From NCBI GenBank assembly GCA_021325635.1, contig JAJPGV010000033.1, positions 96,436 to 160,435 of the forward strand: a stretch of 64,000 bases of DNA, read 5' to 3'. A program made the translations under genes and the position numbers. This document shows positions 8,415-16,990 of this stretch, one piece after another (position 1 is the stretch's first letter; each line of letters starts with the position of its first letter). Under the pieces are notes generated by a model that did not search any database, was not told the origin of the DNA, and was given only the letters and a program-made list of their open reading frames with translations. This DNA is from Chloroflexota bacterium. GTDB taxonomy: Bacteria > Chloroflexota > JAJPGV01.

Positions 8415-9497
8415 TCATGAGCCGACGTAGCCCTGCTTGGTGAGCAGCTCGCCCACCAGCACGGCACCCTTCGCGGCCCCGTTCTTGGTGTTATGCGAGA
8501 CCAGCACCCACTTGAGGCCATTGCTCAACGCGGCGTCCTCGCGAACACGGCCCACGCTGGTGGCCATGCCCCCTTCGGCGTCGCGGTCCAGCCGCGGCTG
8601 CGGGCGGTACGGATCCTCCAGCACGATGATGAGCTGCCGCGGAGCTGACGGCAGGCCCAGCTCTTCCAGGCCGGAGCGGTATTCGCGAAAGGCCGCCTTG
8701 GCCTCCTCCACACTGGCCTTGTGGCGGGTGGAGACGAACACTGCTTCCGTATGGCCGTCCATCACGTTGACGCGCGTGCAGGTGCAGCTGACCGGGAAGG
8801 CGGCCGGGGTGATGCTGCCACCGTTGAGCTCGCCCAGGATTTTCTGCGTCTCCTGCTCGACCTTTTCCTCTTCCTTCGGGATGTAAGGCAGCACATTGTC
8901 CAGGATGTCCAGGCCCAGCACTCCTCCGGCGCGGCCCGCGCCCGACATCGCCTGCATGGAGGTCATGATGACCATGTTCAGGCCCCAGCGGTCGTAGATC
9001 GGCTTGAGGGTGGTTGCCAGCCCAATCGTGGTGCAGTTTGGCTGGGGGGTGATGAAGCCTTTCCAGCCGCGGGCCTTGCGCTGCTGGTCGATCAGCTTGG
9101 CGTGCCCGGCATTGACGGTGGACACGAAGATGGGCGCATCGGGCTGCATGCGGAAGGCCGATGCAGTCGAAATGACCGGCAGGCGCTCCGCCAGCTTGGG
9201 CTCCAGCTCGAGGGCCTCATCGGACTCGATAGCGGTGAACACCAGGTCGAGCGAATTCAGGTCGAGCCGCTCGGCCGTGCGCACCTCCAGGTCCAGGACC
9301 GGAGCGGCCGGGGCCTCGGGACAGTACCAGCGAAAAGCGCCCGAGCCGGGATCGGTGAGCGCTTGACGGTATGACTTGCCGGCCGATCGCTGGGAGGCCG
9401 CCAGCTGGGTCAGCTGAAACCAGGGATGCTGCTGCAGAGCTACGACAAACTGCTGGCCGACGATTCCCGTGGCCCCTACCAAACCAACTCGAAGCAT
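8415..9497 (-). CDS. asd: aspartate-semialdehyde dehydrogenase, archaeal/fungal type
   Basis: A 360-residue enzyme reducing aspartyl phosphate to aspartate semialdehyde with NADPH, the branch point to lysine, threonine and methionine. VGLVGATGIVGQQFV at the N-terminus is the dinucleotide-binding loop. QPNCTTIG carries the acyl-accepting Cys155; together with SGAGRAGGVLGLDI this identifies the archaeal/yeast-type clade rather than the enterobacterial one. The open frame extends upstream to 9812, but the ATG at 9497 starts exactly at the Rossmann strand and the upstream part overlaps the divergent ClC gene. TAAAAT lies about 12 bases upstream of the ATG as a possible -10 box. Confidence 0.93.
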   Translation of the reverse strand: MLRVGLVGATGIVGQQFVVALQQHPWFQLTQLAASQRSAGKSYRQALTDPGSGAFRWYCPEAPAAPVLDLEVRTAERLDLNSLDLVFTAIESDEALELEPKLAERLPVISTASAFRMQPDAPIFVSTVNAGHAKLIDQQRKARGWKGFITPQPNCTTIGLATTLKPIYDRWGLNMVIMTSMQAMSGAGRAGGVLGLDILDNVLPYIPKEEEKVEQETQKILGELNGGSITPAAFPVSCTCTRVNVMDGHTEAVFVSTRHKASVEEAKAAFREYRSGLEELGLPSAPRQLIIVLEDPYRPQPRLDRDAEGGMATSVGRVREDAALSNGLKWVLVSHNTKNGAAKGAVLVGELLTKQGYVGS

Positions 9498-9561
9498 GCG
9501 GAGCTGAATTTTACCGTCGCTCGGGGAGCGCTGCGGGAAATATCGTTCTACGATTGAATTG

Positions 9562-11379
9562 ATGAACGATCGTTCGCATGAGCTCGGAGACTTCACAACC
9601 ACCACCCGTGTCATTCCCATTGCCGCCCTGGCCGTGGGCATCGGCGTGCTGGCGGCATTCGTCTCCCTGGCGCTGCTGCGGCTGATCGGACTGTTCACCA
9701 ACCTCTTCTTCTTCCAGCGCCTGAGCACAAACCTGGTTACGCCGGCGGGTAACCATCTGGGCTGGCTGGAGCTGCTGGTGCCGGTCGGCGGCGGGCTCAT
9801 CATCGGCTTCATGGCGCGTTACGGCTCCGAGCGCATCCGCGGGCATGGCATTCCGGAAGCCATCGAAGCGATCCTCATCAACGGCAGCCGCGTGGAGCCC
9901 AAGGTGGCACTGCTCAAGCCGCTGTCCGCGGCAATCTCGATAGGCTCGGGCGGGCCCTTCGGCGCCGAAGGGCCAATCATCATGACCGGCGGCGCCTTCG
10001 GATCGCTCATCGCCCAGTTCCTGCGTCTCACCAGCGCCGAACGCAAGACGCTGCTCGTGGCTGGGGCAGCGGCCGGCATGTCGGCCACGTTTGCCTCACC
10101 TGTGGCCGCCGTGCTGCTGGCCGTGGAGCTGCTGCTGTTCGAGTGGAAGCCTCGCAGCCTCATCCCGGTGGCGCTGGCCAGCGCCACCGCCACGATGGTG
10201 CGGCGCTACATCATCGGCCTGGGGCCGCTGTTCCCGGTGCCTCCGCACCCGGAGTTCATCGGCCCGGTGGGGCTGCTCTCCTGCGCCCTGGTCGGTCTGC
10301 TGGCAGGTGGGCTGTCGGCGCTGCTGACGTACGGCGTGTATGCCGCCGAGGACGCCTTTAGCAAGATTCCGATCCACTGGATGTGGTGGCCGGCCATCGG
10401 CGGTCTGGCCATTGGCGTGGGCGGCCTGCTCTTCCCGCAGGCCCTGGGGGTTGGCTACGACATCATCGGCCAGCTGCTGCAGGGCACCCTGCCGCTGCAG
10501 ATCATCTGGGGAGTGCTGCTGATCAAGTCCCTGATCTGGGCGCTGTCGCTCGGCTCCGGCACGTCGGGCGGCGTCCTCGCGCCGCTGCTCATCATGGGCG
10601 GCGCGCTAGGCGGGCTGGAGACACTGTTCCTGCCGAACGAGGGCGCGGGCTTCTGGCCGCTGGTGAGCATGGGCGCCATCCTCGGGGGTACCATGCGCTC
10701 GCCGTTCACCGGCATCATCTTCGCCCTGGAGCTGACGCACGACGTCAACGTGATGCTGCCGCTGCTGGTAGCGGCGATCGTCGCCCATGGGTTTACCGTG
10801 CTCGTCTTGCGCCGCTCGATTCTGACCGAGAAGGTTGCCCGGCGGGGCTATCACCTCAGCCGCGAATATGCCACCGACCCGCTGGAGATCCTGTTCGTGC
10901 GCGAGGTCATGCGCACCAACGTGGTGGCGCTGCCGGCCGCCCTCAGCCTGAGCGATCTGGGCGCCTCCATCCGCGGCGACGGGCAGGGCAGGGGCCAGCG
11001 GCTGTATCCGGTGCTCGACGAGGGCCGCTCGGTGGTTGGGGTGCTCACTCGCCGCGACGCCCGGCAGATCCTGGGGCAGCCGCCGGACTGCAACGGGAAC
11101 CGGGGCGGGCAGCTGGCCGAAGCGGTGAAACCGGACGTCGTCGTCGCCTATCCGGATGAGCTTCTGCGCAGCGTGATGTACCGCATGGCGGAAACCGGCC
11201 TCACTCGCTTCCCGGTGGTGGAGCGTGGCGGCCGGCAGCTGCTGGGCATGATCTCGCTGGCCGACATGCTCAAAGCCACGCAGCGTCACCTAGAGGAGGA
11301 GCGCCGCCGCGAGCGTATCCTCAGAACCCGCATGCTGCTGCCATTCGGCCGCCGCGGCGATCTCGCCGGCGCCGACTGA
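9562..11379 (+). CDS. ClC-type chloride channel/antiporter with CBS pair
   Basis: A 605-residue membrane protein. Many hydrophobic helices carry the ClC signatures GSGGPFGAEGP (residues 128-138, with the gating glutamate at 136) and GTSGGVLAP, the counterpart of the GxFxP selectivity motif. After about residue 440 come two CBS domains (EVMRTNVVALP; then VKPDVVVAYPDEL to GMISLADML), which usually bind adenine nucleotides and gate transport. The gating glutamate is present, as in both channels and H+/Cl- antiporters, so the mode cannot be decided. The ATG at 9562 is used; a TTG immediately before it is an alternative. It is divergent from asd with only 64 bases between starts. Confidence 0.92.
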   Translation: MNDRSHELGDFTTTTRVIPIAALAVGIGVLAAFVSLALLRLIGLFTNLFFFQRLSTNLVTPAGNHLGWLELLVPVGGGLIIGFMARYGSERIRGHGIPEAIEAILINGSRVEPKVALLKPLSAAISIGSGGPFGAEGPIIMTGGAFGSLIAQFLRLTSAERKTLLVAGAAAGMSATFASPVAAVLLAVELLLFEWKPRSLIPVALASATATMVRRYIIGLGPLFPVPPHPEFIGPVGLLSCALVGLLAGGLSALLTYGVYAAEDAFSKIPIHWMWWPAIGGLAIGVGGLLFPQALGVGYDIIGQLLQGTLPLQIIWGVLLIKSLIWALSLGSGTSGGVLAPLLIMGGALGGLETLFLPNEGAGFWPLVSMGAILGGTMRSPFTGIIFALELTHDVNVMLPLLVAAIVAHGFTVLVLRRSILTEKVARRGYHLSREYATDPLEILFVREVMRTNVVALPAALSLSDLGASIRGDGQGRGQRLYPVLDEGRSVVGVLTRRDARQILGQPPDCNGNRGGQLAEAVKPDVVVAYPDELLRSVMYRMAETGLTRFPVVERGGRQLLGMISLADMLKATQRHLEEERRRERILRTRMLLPFGRRGDLAGAD

Positions 11380-11387
11380 GTCGGCCG

Positions 11388-12236
11388 TCAGGCCGCGCGC
11401 TGCGCCTGGAAGGTGAAGTCGATTTTCCCGCCGTCGGCCACCTGGATGACCGGGCCGGCCTTGGGCGGTGTGAGCCCGAAGTCCGTCATCTTGAAGGCGG
11501 TGCTGGCCTGGCCGGTCAAGCCTTGTGGGCCGAACTGCGCCGTTACGTCCCAGCTGACGGGCTTGGTGACTCCATGCACAGTCAAGTCGCCGCTGAGAGT
11601 GAAGGTGTGCTGCCCACTGGTTGGGAGACCGCTGAGCCCGTCGATGCGGGTAGGTGCGAAGTCGGCGGTGGGGAACTGGCTGGTCTGCAGCGGATTGCGC
11701 TGGATGAAGTTGTCGCGGATGCGCTGGTCGCTTTTCAAGGTCCGCAGGTCGATCTGAACCTTGGACTGGCTCGGCAGCAGCGCCCCGCTGGCGTCCAGCA
11801 CGATGGCGCCGCTGGCCGCCTTGGTGCTCTCGACGGCTTCGGTTTGCCCCAGGTTGCCGGCCAGCAGCTCCTGGACCCGAATGTTCACCTGACTGGCGTC
11901 CGGCACGACCGCCAGCTTGACCGTCCCTGCAGCTGCAGCGGACTGCGCTGCCGGCGCGCTGCTGCTCGACGCGGCAGAAGCCGCGCTCGGCGAGGCCGAT
12001 CCGGCCGCGGCCGAGGCGGCGAGAGAGACGGTGGCCGCCGGGGCGCCCGGGCTGGGCGCAGCCGAGGGCGGCGAGGCGCCCGCGTTGGACTGCACCGCGT
12101 CGCCGGGAACCGTCGAGGATGCTCCGGCCGACCCGCCGCAGGCGGTCGTGGCTAGAAGAAGTCCGGCCACGAGTGTTATGGCCGTCAGCGGTCGCCCGTA
12201 TTTGGTCCGGAAATCCCAGACGTGTGAGTGCAGCAT
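11388..12236 (-). CDS. YceI-like domain lipoprotein
   Basis: A 282-residue predicted lipoprotein. The lipobox LLATTAC places the lipidated Cys at 33; an Ala/Ser/Pro-rich linker covers about residues 34-105. The C-terminal half resembles a YceI lipocalin-like barrel: SQVNIRVQELLAG, RTLKSDQRIRDNFIQ, and TLSGDLTVHGVTKPVSWDV, the last being the typical YceI LTIHGVTKPV block. YceI proteins bind isoprenoid or other amphiphilic ligands outside the membrane. It is convergent with the ClC gene (8-base gap). The SBP gene of the ABC importer lies upstream on the same strand after 83 bases. Confidence 0.85.
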   Translation of the reverse strand: MLHSHVWDFRTKYGRPLTAITLVAGLLLATTACGGSAGASSTVPGDAVQSNAGASPPSAAPSPGAPAATVSLAASAAAGSASPSAASAASSSSAPAAQSAAAAGTVKLAVVPDASQVNIRVQELLAGNLGQTEAVESTKAASGAIVLDASGALLPSQSKVQIDLRTLKSDQRIRDNFIQRNPLQTSQFPTADFAPTRIDGLSGLPTSGQHTFTLSGDLTVHGVTKPVSWDVTAQFGPQGLTGQASTAFKMTDFGLTPPKAGPVIQVADGGKIDFTFQAQRAA

Positions 12237-12319
12237 GACACCGAGTATTTGCCGCCAGACCCGCTGGCCGAGTGAGCGGAGGCTAAGAAAACGCTAAGAA
12301 ATGCCCGCCTTCTACGCGC

Positions 12320-13477
12320 TTACGTGACGTCTTTCGAGATGAAGCGGTTGGTCATGACCTGGTCCGGCGCCGGCGCGGACCTGATGATGCCCGCTTTGAC
12401 CATCGTGTCTGACATGGCCTTCAGCGCGTCGGGGTCGGCCCAGCCCAGCCCGTTCGCGTCCGTGCCGCTGCTCCTCCACAGCGGCAGCGTGGCTGCCAAT
12501 ACGTCCTGGTTCAGCTTGGCGTTCTGGCCGCCCGCCTCAGGGACTGCTTTCGTCGTGATCTGAAACGCCTCATCGGGATGGGCCATGGTGTACTGCATGC
12601 CGCGCAGCATCGCTCGGACCATGCCCTGCACCAGCTGTGGGCTGCCCTTCAGGGTGTCATCGTTGGTCACCAACCCGGACCCAACCATGGGCACCAGCTC
12701 GCCCAGCATCATGACGTTCGGCTTCGTGCCTGCCGCCGCCACCTGCAGCGCGTCGTTGTTGGCAAAGCCAATGACGGCATCGACTTTGCCGGCCAGCAGC
12801 TGTGGGGGCTGATTGAAGCCGATGGCCTGCAGGTCGATGTCCTTCTCGGTCAGGCCCAGCTTGCCCAGCAGCTCCAGCAGCGCGACGTAGCTCGATCCGA
12901 ACTGGCCGGGGATGCCGACCTTCTTGCCCTTGATGCTCGCCGGCTGGCTGATGCCGGCCTTGGGCAGCGAGATGATCGCCGCCGGGAACTGCTCGAAGAA
13001 CGAGGCCACGTAGGTGACCGGAATGCCTTCGGCCCGGGCGGAGATAACGGTGTCGGCGTCGGCGATGGCGAACTTGAACTTGCCCGCCCCGACCGCTTTG
13101 ATGAGGTCGGGGCTGATGCCGTTGTCGAATGAGATGTTGATGCCCTCGTCGCGATAGAAGCCCTTGGCCTCGGCCAGGTAAAAGGGCGCGAACTGGACGT
13201 TGGGGATGTAGCCCAGGGCCAGCTGGACGTCGGTCGCGGTGGCCGGCTTGGCCGCGGCGGATGCGCTGAGCGATGCCGAAGCGGCCGCCGACGCCAAGGG
13301 CGCGGGCGAGGCCGAAGCCGCGGGCTTGGCGGAGGCCGAGCTGGTCGCGCCTGGCGCGGCCAGGCTTGCCGCGGCTTGGGAAGGTGCGGTGCTGCTTGCC
13401 GGCGCCGCCGCGCCGCCGCAGGCGGCGAGGACTCCGGCGAGCGCCACTGCCAGCAGAGCAAAGGGCTGTCTGTTCAT
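12320..13477 (-). CDS. ABC transporter substrate-binding lipoprotein (NMT1/THI5-like)
   Basis: A 385-residue solute-binding lipoprotein. Lipobox Cys20 (GVLAAC) is followed by about 65 residues of Ala/Ser/Pro/Lys linker, then an NMT1/SsuA-like type-2 periplasmic-binding fold (LALGYIPNVQFAPFYLAEAK; GKKVGIPGQFGSSYVALLEL). This family takes up taurine, nitrate-like anions, pyrimidine precursors or riboflavin; the ligand is not predictable here. Shine-Dalgarno AGGAG lies 4 bases before the ATG. The frame is open for 495 bases upstream, but that is the antisense-frame shadow of the permease. It is the third gene after ATPase and permease, separated from the latter by 71 bases. Confidence 0.9.
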   Translation of the reverse strand: MNRQPFALLAVALAGVLAACGGAAAPASSTAPSQAAASLAAPGATSSASAKPAASASPAPLASAAASASLSASAAAKPATATDVQLALGYIPNVQFAPFYLAEAKGFYRDEGINISFDNGISPDLIKAVGAGKFKFAIADADTVISARAEGIPVTYVASFFEQFPAAIISLPKAGISQPASIKGKKVGIPGQFGSSYVALLELLGKLGLTEKDIDLQAIGFNQPPQLLAGKVDAVIGFANNDALQVAAAGTKPNVMMLGELVPMVGSGLVTNDDTLKGSPQLVQGMVRAMLRGMQYTMAHPDEAFQITTKAVPEAGGQNAKLNQDVLAATLPLWRSSGTDANGLGWADPDALKAMSDTMVKAGIIRSAPAPDQVMTNRFISKDVT

Positions 13478-13548
13478 CGAACTCCTGTCCTGAGCCGGGC
13501 TGAACCCGGCTGCCAATCGATCACGATCATAGAGAACCGCGAGTGGTG

Positions 13549-14394
13549 CTAGTGGCGACCGCGGGCCATCCAGCGCAGCGTGCGCTGCTCCACGAGGCTG
13601 ATCAGGGTGAACACGCCTACGCCCAGGACCACCAGGGCCAACAGGCCGACGAACATCAGCGGCGTGTCCAGCTGGAAGGCGGCGTAGTTGACCAGATAGC
13701 CGAGGCCTGCCTTGGCACCCACGAATTCGCCGACTACCGCTCCCAGGACGCTGAGCGTGCCGCTGACCTTGAGGCCGCCGAACACCATGGGCAGGGCCGA
13801 GGGAATTTCGACCATGCGCAGGATCTGCCACCTGCTCGCGCGATAGGTGCGCATCAGCTCCAGCAGCCCGGCGTCGACAGATCGCAGGCCGACCATGGTG
13901 TTGATGGTCATGGGGAAGAACACGATGATGGCGCAGATGAGCACCTTCGACACGGTGCCGGGCCCGAACCACAAGATCAGCATCGGCGTGAAGGCGATGA
14001 TTGGCACCGATTGCGAGGCCACCAGGTAGGGCGCGACCAGCCGCTCAGCCACGTCCCACTTCGCCAGCAGGTAGCCGCTGGCGAGACCTACCGCCAGGCC
14101 CAGCGCACCTCCCAGCAGGGCCTCGACCAGCGTGGTGCGGATGTGCGTCTGCAGCTGACCGGTCGGCAGGTAGTCGACCAACCTCAGGACGACCTCGGCA
14201 GGAGTGGGCAGCACGAAACGGGGCAGCCCCGTAACCGCCACGACCAGCCACCACAGCCCGATGCCGACGGCGAGCGAAATCGCCAGCGAATAGCGCTCCC
14301 AGCTGTGATGCGACCGGCCCTGGGGGCCGAACGGCGTCTCCGGCTCGGCGTCCTCGAATGCTCCGGCCGCGGGACCGGCGCCGGCGGTATTCAT
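13549..14394 (-). CDS. ABC transporter permease (SsuC/TauC type)
   Basis: A 281-residue permease with about six hydrophobic helices. It carries the cytoplasmic coupling segment EIPSALPMVFGGLKVSGTLS, which matches the EAA loop of binding-protein-dependent importers of the SsuC/TauC/NitT family. The first 35 residues are hydrophilic and Pro/Gly-rich. Its ATG overlaps the TGA of the ATPase gene by 4 bases. With the downstream lipoprotein it forms a complete importer in the order ATPase-permease-binding protein. Confidence 0.9.
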   Translation of the reverse strand: MNTAGAGPAAGAFEDAEPETPFGPQGRSHHSWERYSLAISLAVGIGLWWLVVAVTGLPRFVLPTPAEVVLRLVDYLPTGQLQTHIRTTLVEALLGGALGLAVGLASGYLLAKWDVAERLVAPYLVASQSVPIIAFTPMLILWFGPGTVSKVLICAIIVFFPMTINTMVGLRSVDAGLLELMRTYRASRWQILRMVEIPSALPMVFGGLKVSGTLSVLGAVVGEFVGAKAGLGYLVNYAAFQLDTPLMFVGLLALVVLGVGVFTLISLVEQRTLRWMARGRH

Positions 14395-15206
14395 GCGCCG
14401 TCTTCCTCCGGCTCGCCGTCCAGGCGGCGGCGCTCCTCGTCTTCGCCGTAGTCCAGCTCTTCCCGCAGGGCCGCCGTGAGCCGCGTGAACTCCGTTGAGT
14501 CCTGCACGCGCAGGTCTCGCTGCGGGCCCAGGTCAACGCGCACCTCGCGGCGTACGGCCGCTGGACGGTGCGACAGGACCAGCACCCGGTCGGACATGAG
14601 CACCGACTCGCGGATAGAGTGGGTGACGAACAGCACCGTCTTGCCGGTGGCCTCTCGCAGCCGCAGCATCTCCAGGTTGAGCTTCTCGCGGGAGATGGCG
14701 TCCAGCGAAGCGAACGGCTCGTCCATCAGCAGCACAGCGGGATCGGAGGTGAGCGCCCGCGCGATGGCCACCCTGCGCCGCATGCCGCCTGACAGCTCGG
14801 CTGGATAGCGCTGGCCGGTGCCCTTCAGTCCCACGAGGGCCAGCGCCCGCTCCGCCGTCATCCGCGCCTGCGGCCGGCTCACGCGCTCGACCTCCAGCGG
14901 CAGCATGACGTTGCTCAGCACCGTGCGCCAGGGAAGCAAGCGTGGGGTCTGGAAGATGCAGCCGATGCCGGCGTGCACGCCGCGGCTGGTCAGTCCGTTC
15001 ACGCGGACTTCGCCTCGATCCGGCTGCAGCAGCCCGGACACGATCTTGAGCAGGGTCGTCTTGCCGCAGCCGCTGGGCCCGACCAGGCTCACAATCTCGC
15101 CGCCATTCACGGTCAGCGAAACGTTGCGCAGGGCGGGCGTGGCCAGCGGTCCGCTGCCGTACGCATAGCTGACTCCGCTCAGCTCGAGCACAGCGCTTCG
15201 GCCCAT
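14391..15206 (-). CDS. ABC transporter ATP-binding protein (SsuB/TauB type)
   Basis: A 271-residue ATPase: Walker A GPSGCGKTTLL, signature LSGGMRRRVAIARAL, Walker B VLLMDEPFASLD, and switch histidine FVTHSIRE. The spacing and the VTHSIREsv block are typical of the nitrate/sulfonate/taurine importer class. About 35 acidic residues follow the domain at the C-terminus. First gene of the importer operon; the 129-base gap upstream is shared with the divergent sigma factor gene. Confidence 0.93.
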   Translation of the reverse strand: MGRSAVLELSGVSYAYGSGPLATPALRNVSLTVNGGEIVSLVGPSGCGKTTLLKIVSGLLQPDRGEVRVNGLTSRGVHAGIGCIFQTPRLLPWRTVLSNVMLPLEVERVSRPQARMTAERALALVGLKGTGQRYPAELSGGMRRRVAIARALTSDPAVLLMDEPFASLDAISREKLNLEMLRLREATGKTVLFVTHSIRESVLMSDRVLVLSHRPAAVRREVRVDLGPQRDLRVQDSTEFTRLTAALREELDYGEDEERRRLDGEPEEDGA

Positions 15207-15231
15207 CGCCAGAATTATCGGCTCGGCCGCG

Positions 15232-15260
15232 TGTCACAACCGAAGGGCCGGCGGTGCGAT
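15232..15260 (+). promoter_or_regulatory. possible ECF-type promoter of the sigma factor operon
   Basis: TGTCACAACC at 15232-15241 resembles the -35 element of several ECF-sigma promoters (TGTCACA or AAC-containing); a CGAT at 15257-15260 could serve as a -10 element after an 18-base spacer. ECF genes commonly autoregulate, which is the only reason to single this out. The match is weak. Confidence 0.25.
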
Positions 15261-15335
15261 AGCCTACGGAGGTCTGAAAACGATGGTCTTGCAGACGTGG
15301 CGCTAGCCGTTGGCGCTGACCACACCAAGCCGCTG

Positions 15336-15863
15336 ATGGCCAGCGCGGATCTATTCGAGGACTTTTTCCGCACGCACTACGGCCGAGTCTTCGGGCTGCT
15401 GTACCGGGTTACCGGAGACGAGCGGGAAGCTGAAGATCTCAGCCAGGAACTGTTCCTGCAGCTGGCGCGGCGCGGGCCAGCTGACTGGAGCAGCCCGACA
15501 GTGGACGGCTGGCTGTGGAAAGCCGCCACTCACGCCGCGCTCAACGCCCTGCGGGGCGCTCGTCGCCGGTCCGCTCGAGAGGAGCGCGCCTTCCGGCAGG
15601 ATCTGCCGCTGCGGCTGCTGTCGGAGCGGGACGACGACCCGGCCGGCACGCTCGAACGCCAGGAAAGGCGGGAGACGGTGTGGCGGGCGCTGCGCCAGCT
15701 CAAGCCGCGTGAAAGCCTGCTGCTGCTCGCTCGGCACAGCGGCCTCAGCTATGCCGAAGTGGCGCAAGCTCTGAGCATCAACCCGGCCTCGGTGGGCACG
15801 CTGCTGGCCCGGGCCGAGCGCCGCTTCAAGGACGTGTACCAGGACCAGGAGGATCAGCCATGA
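15336..15863 (+). CDS. ECF-family RNA polymerase sigma factor
   Basis: A 175-residue sigma-70 family protein of ECF size. Region 2 is seen as LFEDFFRTHYGRVFGLLYRVTGDEREAEDLSQELF (split for length: motif DEREAEDLSQELF) and region 4 as LKPRESLLLLARHSGLSYAEVA with the helix-turn-helix ALSINPASVGTLLARAERRF. The ATG at 15336 is used; a GTG at 15297 would add 13 residues. Its TGA overlaps the next start (ATGA), so it is coupled to a membrane protein that is probably its anti-sigma factor, and through it to an ABC exporter. Confidence 0.88.
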   Translation: MASADLFEDFFRTHYGRVFGLLYRVTGDEREAEDLSQELFLQLARRGPADWSSPTVDGWLWKAATHAALNALRGARRRSAREERAFRQDLPLRLLSERDDDPAGTLERQERRETVWRALRQLKPRESLLLLARHSGLSYAEVAQALSINPASVGTLLARAERRFKDVYQDQEDQP

Positions 15864-16990
15864 ACGTCACCCCTTCGCCAGTTGAAGACGCCCGGGTCAA
15901 GCATGCCCTCGACCTGCTGGCGCCTGAATCCCCGCCCGACGTCGACGGCGCCTGGCTGCGCCAGCAGCGGATTGCTTCGATGCGCTCACGCAGCGTTCGA
16001 CTGCTTCGCCTGCCGCGCATCCTGGACGGCTCGGCGCGGATGCCGCTGGCGGCCGCGGCCGCCAGCGTGCTGCTCGGTCTCAGCCTGTTCCTGACGCCGG
16101 TGCGCAGCTTTGCCGCGCAGTTCCTGAGCTTTTTCCGCGTCCAGGACTTCACGCCCATCACCATCAACAGCCTGTCCGAGCCTCTGCCCGACCTGTCCAA
16201 GTTCGGCGATCCGCCGCAGCAGGGCCGCTCCCTGAACCTGCGGCCCACGCAGATGGCCAGCCTGAGCGAGGCGTCGTCGGCGGTTGGCTTCACCGTTCAG
16301 ACGCCGAACCAGCTTCCTGCCGGTCTGGGAGCGCAGCCCAGCGTCATCGCCACCACCACCGGGCAGACCGTGGCCTTCACCTTCCGCGCCGACAAGACGC
16401 GTGCGTACCTTGACTCCGTGGGTCGTAGGGACATTCAGCTGCCGCCGCAATACGACGGCGCCACGCTGCAGCTGCACCTGGAGCCGGCCGTCGAGCTGGC
16501 CTACCTGCCGCCCGGAACGAGCCTGCAGGATCTCCAGGCGGCGGCGGCCCAGGCACGCCGCTCCGGCGCCCCGGCGCAGGCCCTGTCGGATCTGGCCAAA
16601 GGCGCGCCGTCCGCGCCGGCCACCGACAGCCGAGCGGTCAATGCCCTGCTCAACAGCGCCAGCGTGCTGGTGGTGGAAACGCACAGCCCCAGCGTCGATG
16701 CCACGGGGGTCTCGCCCGACGACCTGCGCGGGTTCCTGCTGTCGCTGCCTATCCCGGCCGATCTCAAGGCGCAGCTCCAGGCTATCGGCGATTGGCGGCA
16801 CACGCTGCCCATCCCGGCAGGTCCGGATTCGCAGCTGCACAAGGTGTCGGTCAATGGCGCGCCCGGGCTTGCCGGCAAGAACGGTCCGGCCGTGATGGTG
16901 GTTTGGGTCAACAACGGCATCGTCTATGGTGTTACCGGTACGAAGCTGGATGAGAAGTCGCTGCTGGCTTTGGCCAGCTCGGTGAGGTGA
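15860..16990 (+). CDS. probable membrane-anchored anti-sigma factor
   Basis: A 376-residue protein with about 60 cytoplasmic residues, one membrane helix (about residues 62-86) and a large extracytoplasmic domain of about 280 residues with no motif I recognise. The short N-terminal helical part lacks the HxxxCxxC zinc motif of ZAS anti-sigma factors. The role is inferred from its position: it overlaps the ECF sigma gene by 4 bases and has the expected topology. It also overlaps the downstream ATPase by 4 bases (GTGA). The outer domain would then sense a surface signal, perhaps the cargo of the exporter. Confidence 0.6.
   Translation: MNVTPSPVEDARVKHALDLLAPESPPDVDGAWLRQQRIASMRSRSVRLLRLPRILDGSARMPLAAAAASVLLGLSLFLTPVRSFAAQFLSFFRVQDFTPITINSLSEPLPDLSKFGDPPQQGRSLNLRPTQMASLSEASSAVGFTVQTPNQLPAGLGAQPSVIATTTGQTVAFTFRADKTRAYLDSVGRRDIQLPPQYDGATLQLHLEPAVELAYLPPGTSLQDLQAAAAQARRSGAPAQALSDLAKGAPSAPATDSRAVNALLNSASVLVVETHSPSVDATGVSPDDLRGFLLSLPIPADLKAQLQAIGDWRHTLPIPAGPDSQLHKVSVNGAPGLAGKNGPAVMVVWVNNGIVYGVTGTKLDEKSLLALASSVR

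Noticed and set aside
8319..8429. 36-codon plus-strand frame MSKEDELQVK between the inositol-phosphatase-like gene and asd
   Set aside because: It is antisense to both gene ends and has no promoter or family resemblance; the AAGGAGG inside it is coincidental.
13478..13972. N-terminal extension of the solute-binding protein frame
   Set aside because: It overlaps the permease gene and precedes a clear lipoprotein signal peptide with its own Shine-Dalgarno.
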